Source: JBKPIY01 sp046730475 (GTDB lineage Bacteria; Actinomycetota; Thermoleophilia; Solirubrobacterales; 70-9). Taken from it: a stretch of DNA of 19,636 nucleotides. The notes beneath the pieces were generated by a model. The model saw only the letters and a list, made by a program, of their open reading frames with translations. It had not been told where the DNA came from and did no database searches. This document shows positions 13,960 to 19,636 of the stretch, piece after piece. Both the position numbers and the translations under genes were made by a program. The DNA is taken from NCBI GenBank assembly GCA_046730475.1, contig JBKPIY010000025.1, positions 1 through 19,636 on the forward strand, in the 5' to 3' direction. Every line of letters begins with the position of its first letter. The first letter of the stretch is position 1.

Positions 13960-14847
13960 ATGGCGAGACAGCAAAGACAGGAGCTCACGCGTGCGCGCGG
14001 ACGCCGGCGACGGCGCCCCGAGCACTTGCTCGAGCGCCGGGCGCGGCCGCCGATCGTCGAGCTGCGCCGAGCCACCAAGATCTACCCCGGCGGCCACGTC
14101 GCCCTCGAGCGGGTCAGCCTCAGGGTCGACCGCGGTGAGTTCTTGTTCCTGGTCGGGCCGACCGGCTGCGGCAAGTCGACGCTGATCAAGCTCCTGATCC
14201 GGGAGCTCGAGCCGACCGAGGGCGAGGTCCTGATCGCGGGCCGCGACATCTCCACCCTCCCGAACCGCCAGATCCCCTTCCTCCGGCGCCGGATCGGGAC
14301 CGTGTTCCAGGACTTCAAGCTGCTCCCCAGCCGCACCGTCTACGACAACGTCGCCTACGCCCTCCAGGTGATCGGCGCCTCCCGCTCGGAGATCCGAAAG
14401 AAGGTCCCCGACGCGCTTCGCCTCGTCGGCCTCGCCGACAAGCTCCGCAGCCTTCCCGACCAGCTCTCCGGCGGAGAGCAGCAGCGCCTCTCGATCGCCC
14501 GCGCCTTCGTCAACCACCCGCCGCTGCTGCTGGCCGACGAGCCGACGGGCAACCTCGATCCCGCCACCTCGGTGGGGATCATGCAGCTGCTCTACCGGAT
14601 CAACCGAACCGGGACGACCGTGTTCGTCGTCACCCACGACCGCGAGATGGTGGACAAGATGCGGCGCCGGGTGATCGCGATGGACGACGGACGGATCGTC
14701 CGCGACCAAGCGGCGGGGATGTACGCAAACGACGAGTCGACGACCGAGTTCGCCGAGCGCGTCCGGGCGGAGATGGGCGTCGGCCGCGAGGGGCCGCTCG
14801 CCGAACGCGGCGGGGATCAGGGCCCGCCGCCCGGCCGCGAGCGATGA
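13960..14847 (+). CDS. ftsE: Cell division ATP-binding protein FtsE
   Basis: A 295-residue ABC ATPase that works with FtsX at the septum to control peptidoglycan hydrolysis. Walker A is GPTGCGKST (66-74), the Q-loop VFQDFKLLPSRTVYDNVA (115-132), the signature LSGGEQQR (169-176), Walker B LLLADEPTGNLD (189-200) and the H-loop VTHDREMVDKMR (His226). DFKLLP after the Q-loop is typical of FtsE. ATG 13960 is supported by GGAGAAG at 13942-13948; an upstream in-frame start at 13852 lacks conserved sequence. The N-terminus has ~30 extra basic residues (RARGRRRRRP), and the C-terminus a ~50-residue tail beyond the usual FtsE end. It overlaps ftsX by ATGA. Confidence 0.96.
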   Translation: MARQQRQELTRARGRRRRRPEHLLERRARPPIVELRRATKIYPGGHVALERVSLRVDRGEFLFLVGPTGCGKSTLIKLLIRELEPTEGEVLIAGRDISTLPNRQIPFLRRRIGTVFQDFKLLPSRTVYDNVAYALQVIGASRSEIRKKVPDALRLVGLADKLRSLPDQLSGGEQQRLSIARAFVNHPPLLLADEPTGNLDPATSVGIMQLLYRINRTGTTVFVVTHDREMVDKMRRRVIAMDDGRIVRDQAAGMYANDESTTEFAERVRAEMGVGREGPLAERGGDQGPPPGRER

Positions 14848-15758
14848 GCAGGCTCGTCTTCTTCATCGCCGAGGGGTTGCGGGCGCTTCGGCGAAACGCC
14901 GCCCCCAGCATCGCCGCGATCGTCACCGTGATCCTCACGGTTGTGCTGCTCGGGGTCTTGATTCCCGTCTTCTACGCGACCCAGAACACCACCAACGAGG
15001 TCCGCAACCGGCTCCTGATCAGCGTCTTCCTGAGGACCGACTCCAGTCAGACCCAGATCACCGAGACCGAGTCGCAGCTCAAAGCCCTGCCGCATGTGAA
15101 CACCGTCGAGTACATCTCGCCGCAGGAGGCGATCCCGATCGTCAGCGAGCGACTCGGCTCCGACAACTCGGACGTGCTCAAGGCGCTTCCCCAGCACCGG
15201 AACCCCTTCCCTCCGGCCTTCCACGTCAACGTCGACGATCCCGACAACCTTTCCCTGGTGGCGAGCGAGATCACGCCGCCCGGCGCCAACGGCCACCCGC
15301 GGGCGATCACCCCCGCGATCAACGAGGTCAACTACGGCAAGGAGGACACCCAGAAGATCCTCAGCCTGACCACGGCGGTGACCGTGCTCCTACTCTCGAT
15401 CGGGGCGCTGCTGCTGGTCGCCTCGCTGCTTCTCGTCGGGAACACGATCCGGCTCTCGATCTACGCCCGACGCCGTGAGGTCGAGGTGATGAAGCTGGTC
15501 GGGGCCACCAACTGGTTCATCCGCTGGCCGTTCGTCGCCGAGGGCCTGATCGTCGGCTTCATCGGCAGCGGGCTCGCGATCGGCTTGCTGGCGATCGGGA
15601 AGTTCGTGATCATCGACCCGCTCGCCCACAGCTTCGACCTGGTGGACGGGCTGACCACGATCTCGTTCGTCCCCCTCCTCGTGGTGCTGGTGTGCGCGGC
15701 GATGGCGGTTTCCGCGATCGGCAGCGGCCTGACGCTGCGACGATTCCTCAAAGTGTGA
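14844..15758 (+). CDS. ftsX: Cell division protein FtsX (permease-like subunit)
   Basis: A 304-residue membrane partner of FtsE that passes the ATPase signal through the membrane to a cell-wall enzyme. It shows the family topology: a cytosolic start (FFIAEGLRALRRN), TM1 at ~22-44, an extracellular domain (~45-170), then three helices at ~173-198, ~231-257 and ~275-297. IRLSIYARRREVEVMKLVGATNWFIRWPFVAEG (202-234) is the hallmark cytoplasmic loop. Start by ATGA overlap with ftsE; end by GTGA overlap with the S41 protease gene, so the three are one translational unit. No NlpC/P60, M23 or CHAP hydrolase, the usual FtsX target, lies nearby. Confidence 0.96.
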   Translation: MSRLVFFIAEGLRALRRNAAPSIAAIVTVILTVVLLGVLIPVFYATQNTTNEVRNRLLISVFLRTDSSQTQITETESQLKALPHVNTVEYISPQEAIPIVSERLGSDNSDVLKALPQHRNPFPPAFHVNVDDPDNLSLVASEITPPGANGHPRAITPAINEVNYGKEDTQKILSLTTAVTVLLLSIGALLLVASLLLVGNTIRLSIYARRREVEVMKLVGATNWFIRWPFVAEGLIVGFIGSGLAIGLLAIGKFVIIDPLAHSFDLVDGLTTISFVPLLVVLVCAAMAVSAIGSGLTLRRFLKV

Positions 15759-16915
15759 CCAGAAGGGACTTCCTGATCGGTGCCCTGGTGGTGGCCGCCT
15801 TTGCCGCCGGGGGGTTCGTCGGCGCCCGCACCGATCTGTTCGGCGAGCGCGACGGCGGGGTCACAGCCGAGGCGCTCAGCGTGATCTCCGGCAACTACTT
15901 CCACGCTGTCAACGACGATCGGCTCGAGGACGCTTCGGTGAGGGCGATGGTCGACGACCTCCGCCACCGCTACGACGACCACTTCTCCCATTACTTCGAC
16001 CCCAAGGACTACCGCCGGTTCCAGGCCGTGACCGCGGGGCGATTCTCGGGGATCGGGCTGAGCGTGACCGAGGTGCCACGGGGGCTGCGGGTGTCGGAGG
16101 TGTTCGGGAGCTCGCCGGCGAAGCAAGCCGGGGTCCGCGTCGGCGACGTGATCACCGGCGTCAACGGGCACTCGATCGCGGGCGAGGACGCAAATGTCGC
16201 AACCGCCCGGATCAAGGGCCGTTCAGGGACCGCGGTGACGATCACCGTCAGGCCGCGCTCGGGTGGGCCCTCGCGCCGGCTGACCCTGACCCGCGCCTCC
16301 ATCACTCTGCCGGAGGTTCAGGGATCGATCAAGCGCGCGAACGGGATCCCGGTCGCCTACGTGCGCCTGCTCAGCTTTACCACCGGGGTCGACTCGCAGC
16401 TCAAGCAGACGCTCCAGCAGCTCTACGCCCGCGGCGCCGAGGGACTGGTCCTGGATCTGCGCGGAAACGGCGGCGGCCTCCTCACCCAGGCGGTCCTCAC
16501 CTCGAGCCTGTTCATCGAGCACGGCCCGGTCGTGACCACCGAGAGCCGCACCCAGGGAAAGCACGTCTACGACGCGGTCGGGGACGCGCTTCCGGACCAT
16601 CCGGCGGTCGTCCTGATCAACGGGGACACCGCCTCGGCGGCCGAGATCCTGACCGCCGCGCTCGAGGAGTCGGGGATCGCGAAGACTGTCGGGACCCGGT
16701 CCTTCGGCAAGGGCACCTTCCAGCAGGTGATCCAGCTCGACAACGGCGGCGCCCTCGATCTCACCATCGGCCAGTACCTGACCCGGAACGGGACCTCGAT
16801 CAACCACGTCGGGATCAAGCCCGAGTTCAAGGTCCGCGACCGCCCCGGCAGCCCCGGCGACGAGCAGCTCCGCCGCGCCCTCCAGGTGCTCGGCTCGGAG
16901 CTGCCGAGCGGCTGA
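15755..16915 (+). CDS. S41 family carboxy-terminal processing protease (CtpA-like) with Tat-like N-terminus
   Basis: A 386-residue exported serine protease with a Ser/Lys dyad. The N-terminus MTRRDFLIGALVVAAFAAGG has a twin-arginine motif (TRRDFL) before the hydrophobic helix, so it is either a Tat substrate or a membrane-anchored protein. A PDZ domain spans ~98-170 (GIGLSVTEV...GVRVGDVITGVNG), and the S41 core spans ~195-360 with VLDLRGNGGGLL (232-243), catalytic Ser294 in NGDTASAAEI and Lys319 in RSFGKGTFQQV. The GTG start at 15755 overlaps the ftsX stop (GTGTGA). Length suits bacterial CtpA/CtpB. The tight link to ftsEX suggests it trims or destroys an envelope protein in cell-wall remodelling; that role is inference. 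Confidence 0.93.
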   Translation: MTRRDFLIGALVVAAFAAGGFVGARTDLFGERDGGVTAEALSVISGNYFHAVNDDRLEDASVRAMVDDLRHRYDDHFSHYFDPKDYRRFQAVTAGRFSGIGLSVTEVPRGLRVSEVFGSSPAKQAGVRVGDVITGVNGHSIAGEDANVATARIKGRSGTAVTITVRPRSGGPSRRLTLTRASITLPEVQGSIKRANGIPVAYVRLLSFTTGVDSQLKQTLQQLYARGAEGLVLDLRGNGGGLLTQAVLTSSLFIEHGPVVTTESRTQGKHVYDAVGDALPDHPAVVLINGDTASAAEILTAALEESGIAKTVGTRSFGKGTFQQVIQLDNGGALDLTIGQYLTRNGTSINHVGIKPEFKVRDRPGSPGDEQLRRALQVLGSELPSG

Positions 16916-16930
16916 CCGTCGGTCTCGTCG

Positions 16931-16936
16931 TAGCCT
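16931..16936 (+). promoter_or_regulatory. -10 box for a leaderless RNase transcript
   Basis: TAGCCT (TAnnnT) ends exactly 6 nt before ATG 16943, placing the expected start on the A of ATG. It lies in the 27-bp gap after the S41 gene; no ribosome-binding site is present. An rnr-smpB unit could thus have its own promoter. Confidence 0.45.
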
Positions 16937-16942
16937 GAGCCG

Positions 16943-18679
16943 ATGCCGCGAGGACGAGGCCGTGCGGAGAGGCGCGTCGTGGTCGCGTCCAAGCGCGGCC
17001 GCTTCCTTGTCTGCGAGCTCCTGTTCGAGCGAGGCGAGCAGATGCCGCTGGCGGGCGGGAAGGGGATCGGGACGGGGCGGATGGCGCTGGCGGAGCTGAC
17101 GCCGCGCGGGGCGCGGGTGGTGCGTGAGCTGGGGAGCCCGGGCAAGGCCCGTGACGTGATCGCCGCCCTGATCGCCGATCGGGGGCTGCGCCCCAACTTC
17201 GCGCCGAGGGTGGAGAGCGCCGCCGCCGCGGCGGTTGAGGCCCCCCGCCACCTCGACGGGGCCCGCCACGACCTCACCGGGCTCCCCACCTTCACGGTTG
17301 ACCCGGCGACCGCGCGCGATTTCGACGACGCGGTCTCGGCCGGCGACTCGGGCGACGGCGTGCGGCTCTGGATTCACATCGCCGATGTCGCCGCCCACGT
17401 CCGGCCCGAGGACCCGCTCGACCGCGAGGCCTACCGGCGGTCGAACTCGACCTACGTCCCCGGGGCGGTGGTGCCGATGCTCCCCCACGCGCTGTCCTCG
17501 GAGGCGTGCAGCCTCACCCCCGGCGCCGAGCGGCTGGCGGTGACCGCCGAGCTGGAGTTGTCGGGCAGCGGGGAGGCCCGCTCGGCCCGCTTCTATCGGA
17601 GCCGGATCCGGTCCGACGCCAGACTCGACTACGGCCAGCTCGATCTGATCTTCGCCGGCAGGGAGCGGCCCCCGGACCCGGTGGCCGAGCCCCTCGCCCT
17701 CGCCCGGCGGGCGGCGGCGGCGCTCGCCGAGCGCCGCCCGCGCGGCTCCCTCGAGGTCGAGAGCGCCGAGCCCGAGTTCAGCTTCGACGGCCTCGACGTC
17801 GTCGGCGCCCACTCGGTCCCGGAGACGGAGGCGCACCGGTTGATCGAGCACCTGATGATCCTCTGCAACGAGCGGGTCGCCGAGCTGCTCGAGCGAAAGA
17901 GGGTGCCGACCCTGTACCGGGTCCACGGGCAGCCCGACCCCGACCGGATCGCCTGGTCGATCGAGCAGCTGGCGGCGCTCGAGGTGCCGACGCCGCCCGT
18001 TCCGAGCTCGATCCCGCCACGCCAGGCGGGCGAGATCGCGGCCGAGGTGAGCCGGATGGTCGTCCGCGAGGCGGCGAGGCGCGGCCACGGCCGGGAGGCG
18101 TATACATCGCTCGTGCTTCGGTCCCTCAAGCAGGCTCACTACAGCGACCGCAATCTCGGCCACGCCGGGCTCGGGAGCCCCGCCTACTGTCACTTCACCT
18201 CGCCGATCCGGCGCTACCCCGACCTGATCGCCCACCGCGGTCTCCTGGCGGCGATTGGCGCCGGCGAGGAGACGCCCTCCGCCGCCCTGTCCGAGGCCGG
18301 CGTCCACTGCTCGGAGCGGGAGCGCGACGCTGCCCGGATCGAGCGCGATGCCGATGACGTCTGCGCCGCCTTCCTGCTCGAGCGTGAGCTGTTCGATCGG
18401 GGCCCTGGGGCGCGGTTCGACGGTGAGGTGATCGGGGTGATCGGGGCGGGGGCATTCGTCCGGTTCGCGGGCGAGCGCGCCGACATCTACGAGGGATTCC
18501 TGCCCGCCCGTGCGATCGGCGGCCGCGAGCGCTACGTGCTGGATCAGACCGAGACGATGCTGCTCGGGGCGCGGGGAGGCCCCGCGGTCCGCCTCGGCGA
18601 TCCGATCGGCGTCACCGTCGACCGGGTCGACGCTCCCCGCGGAAGGGTGGACCTGGTGCCGGCGAAGGGGACGGAGTGA
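16943..18679 (+). CDS. RNB-domain exoribonuclease (RNase R/RNase II family), short form
   Basis: A 578-residue 3'-to-5' exoribonuclease. The RNB domain starts near residue 108 with TVDPATARDFDDA (118-130), containing the metal-binding aspartates Asp120, Asp126, Asp128 and Asp129. It continues through WIHIADVAAHV and ends with HYSDRNLGHAGLGSPAYCHFTSPIRRYPDLIAHR (about 395-430), a near-universal family block. An S1-like RNA-binding domain follows (~490-575, EVIGVIGAGAFVRF...EGFLPAR). The region before RNB is only ~100 residues, too short for both cold-shock domains plus the helix-turn-helix of E. coli RNase R. It overlaps smpB by GTGA; RNase R and SmpB-tmRNA act together when stalled messages are destroyed, so the pairing makes functional sense. 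Confidence 0.93.
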   Translation: MPRGRGRAERRVVVASKRGRFLVCELLFERGEQMPLAGGKGIGTGRMALAELTPRGARVVRELGSPGKARDVIAALIADRGLRPNFAPRVESAAAAAVEAPRHLDGARHDLTGLPTFTVDPATARDFDDAVSAGDSGDGVRLWIHIADVAAHVRPEDPLDREAYRRSNSTYVPGAVVPMLPHALSSEACSLTPGAERLAVTAELELSGSGEARSARFYRSRIRSDARLDYGQLDLIFAGRERPPDPVAEPLALARRAAAALAERRPRGSLEVESAEPEFSFDGLDVVGAHSVPETEAHRLIEHLMILCNERVAELLERKRVPTLYRVHGQPDPDRIAWSIEQLAALEVPTPPVPSSIPPRQAGEIAAEVSRMVVREAARRGHGREAYTSLVLRSLKQAHYSDRNLGHAGLGSPAYCHFTSPIRRYPDLIAHRGLLAAIGAGEETPSAALSEAGVHCSERERDAARIERDADDVCAAFLLERELFDRGPGARFDGEVIGVIGAGAFVRFAGERADIYEGFLPARAIGGRERYVLDQTETMLLGARGGPAVRLGDPIGVTVDRVDAPRGRVDLVPAKGTE

Positions 18680-19161
18680 GCAGGAAGCGAGGCAATCGGC
18701 GGGCTCCGGCGAGCGGCGACGTCGCCACCAACAGGCGGGCGCGGCGGCGCTTCGAGGTGTTGGAGCGGTTCGAGAGCGGAATCGAGCTGCGCGGCAGCGA
18801 GGTGAAGTCGCTGCGCGACGGGAAGGCGTCGATCAACGAGGCATACGCGGCGATCGACGGCGGGGAGGTATGGCTGCGGGGCGCGCATATCCCCCCCTAC
18901 GCGCCGGCGAGCCGCGAGAACCACGATCCCGAGCGCCCCCGAAAGCTGCTCCTGCGCCGCCGGGAGATCGAGCGCCTGATCGGGAAGACCGCCGAGCGCG
19001 GCCTCACCCTAATCCCGACCCGGATCTACTTCAAGGGGCCCCGCGCCAAGGTCGAGCTGGCTCTGGCCAAGAACAAGGAGGGCCGCGATCGCCGCCGCGA
19101 CATCCAGGAGCGCGACCTCCGCCGCGAGATCGAACGCGACTTCAAGCAGCGGCTGGGTTAG
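18676..19161 (+). CDS. smpB: SsrA-binding protein SmpB
   Basis: A 161-residue tmRNA partner needed for rescue of stalled ribosomes. Conserved blocks are ATNRRARRRFEVLERFESGIEL (16-37), GSEVKSLRDGKASINEAYA (40-58), a GAHIPPY segment and the C-terminal basic helix AKNKEGRDRRRDIQERDLRREIERDFK, which enters the mRNA channel. GTG 18676 overlaps the nuclease stop (GTGA) and is preceded by GGGGACGGA. Normal length. The tmRNA gene, often just downstream, is not seen between 19162 and 19576. Confidence 0.96.
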   Translation: MSRKRGNRRAPASGDVATNRRARRRFEVLERFESGIELRGSEVKSLRDGKASINEAYAAIDGGEVWLRGAHIPPYAPASRENHDPERPRKLLLRRREIERLIGKTAERGLTLIPTRIYFKGPRAKVELALAKNKEGRDRRRDIQERDLRREIERDFKQRLG

Positions 19162-19257
19162 AGGTCCCACCGGCCGCGCCCCCGACCGCTGGCCCAAGCG
19201 ATCGAAGAATATGGGTTCGCGAGCAGGCAAAGGGCGCTACACGGAGAACGGTCGTCC

Positions 19258-19576
19258 ATGCAACGATTGTGCGCAGTGGTGCTTGCTGCCATCGATACGC
19301 CAACGACCCTCGGCGATATCTCGAGCTGGGTCGATGACCACCGCACCGCGGTGGTGATTGGCGCAGCTGCGGTTCTCGTCCTCCTGATCCTCTCCGTGAC
19401 GGTGCTTGTAAGGGCGCGCCGCCGGCCTGCGAAGGCCGAGGCGGCTCCCTCGAGCGATCGAAAGGCGCGGAAGGCCGAAGCCAAGGCGCAGAAGGAGGCG
19501 GAGAAGGCCCAGAAGAGCGCGGAGGAGGGCGAGACGCCGAAGACTGCCGTCGCGGCCGCGACCGAAGGCGGTGAGG
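19258..19576 (+). CDS. Unrecognised single-pass membrane protein, 3'-truncated at contig end
   Basis: ATG 19258 has GGAGAA at 19243-19248 with a 9-nt spacer and opens a frame with no stop before the adapter at 19577, so about 106 genuine codons are seen. Residues ~31-53 (AVVIGAAAVLVLLILSVTVLV) form one hydrophobic helix, followed by positive residues (RARRR) and a Lys/Ala/Glu-rich, probably cytoplasmic, low-complexity stretch (RKARKAEAKAQKEAEKAQK). The early codons are less G/C-biased at third positions than in neighbouring genes. No family is recognised. Residues read beyond 19576 (SYTHLTLPTT...) are adapter translation and are not part of the protein. Confidence 0.6.
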
Positions 19577-19636
19577 CTGTCTCTTATACACATCTGACGC
19601 TGCCGACGACTACATGCCTGTGTAGATCTCGGTGGT
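19577..19636. other. Nextera/Illumina adapter contamination at the contig end
   Basis: CTGTCTCTTATACACATCT (19577-19595) is the Tn5 mosaic end. GACGCTGCCGACGA (19596-19609) is the P5-side Nextera sequence. 19610-19619 (CTACATGCCT) is a 10-nt index, and GTGTAGATCTCGGTGGT (19620-19636) is the start of the reverse-complemented P5 tail. Order and spacing match a read-through library end exactly, so these 60 bases are not genomic. Confidence 0.99.

Noticed and set aside
16223..18307. 694-codon minus-strand open frame across the S41 and RNase genes
   Set aside because: It is antisense to two well-conserved genes and has shadow-type composition (Arg, Gly, Asp, Val-rich) without motifs.
19205..19230. 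GGGTTCGCGAGC near 19213 as a tRNA/tmRNA T-loop
   Set aside because: No complementary acceptor stem, no GTTCRA-type loop and no CCA-end context; it lies in the leader of the last ORF.
19142..19593. Minus-strand frames starting MYKRQ (19591) and MCIRDS (19593) at the contig end
   Set aside because: Their start codons lie in Nextera adapter sequence, so they are known artefact peptides and not genes.

Overview
The window is a GC-rich bacterial chromosomal segment (roughly 70% G+C by eye) with tightly packed genes, many GTG starts, ATGA/GTGA overlaps and TAnnnT -10 boxes set directly against start codons. Gene content and style suggest an actinobacterium. A WD40-like/PD40 protein with a C-terminal RTX tail, a two-part transketolase, tandem SnoaL-like proteins and a short RNB nuclease would suit the class Thermoleophilia (Solirubrobacterales/Gaiellales). 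That placement is inference; no rRNA is present.

Layout. 1-2289: 3' part of prfB (release factor 2), abutting a FIST-domain sensor gene. 2402-3619: secreted beta-propeller protein with seven RTX nonapeptides. 3633-4729 (minus): an ECF-type sigma factor translationally coupled to an O6-alkylguanine-DNA alkyltransferase. 4848-6793: nadC, then two tandem SnoaL-like paralogues. 6935-8954: fpg/mutM-like glycosylase (minus) diverging from nadA (plus) across overlapping promoters that carry a direct repeat. 8994-11690 (minus): secreted S45 penicillin-acylase-family hydrolase. 11851-13832: transketolase N- and C-terminal subunits. 13960-16915: ftsE, ftsX and an S41 carboxy-terminal protease with a Tat-like N-terminus, all overlapping. 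16943-19161: RNase R/II-type nuclease and smpB. 19258-19576: start of an unrecognised single-pass membrane protein.

The last 60 bases (19577-19636) are not genomic. They read as the Nextera mosaic end, the P5-side adapter, a 10-nt index and P5 sequence, so the window ends at a contaminated contig end and the last gene is truncated by an artefact.

How the genes fit together. prfB, ftsE-ftsX, an S41 protease and smpB belong to neighbourhoods conserved widely in bacteria (release factor/trans-translation quality control beside the divisome ABC system). Here they are split by about 13 kb of NAD synthesis (nadC, nadA), DNA repair (MGMT, Fpg), pentose-phosphate and envelope genes. The points most worth follow-up are the sigma-MGMT pair with no visible anti-sigma factor, the repeated TAnnnT-N6-start (leaderless) pattern, the CTTGCCTCRA direct repeat between fpg and nadA, and the FtsX-S41 coupling. 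No rRNA, tRNA, CRISPR array, insertion sequence or prophage was seen, and no stretch over 300 bases lacks a gene.
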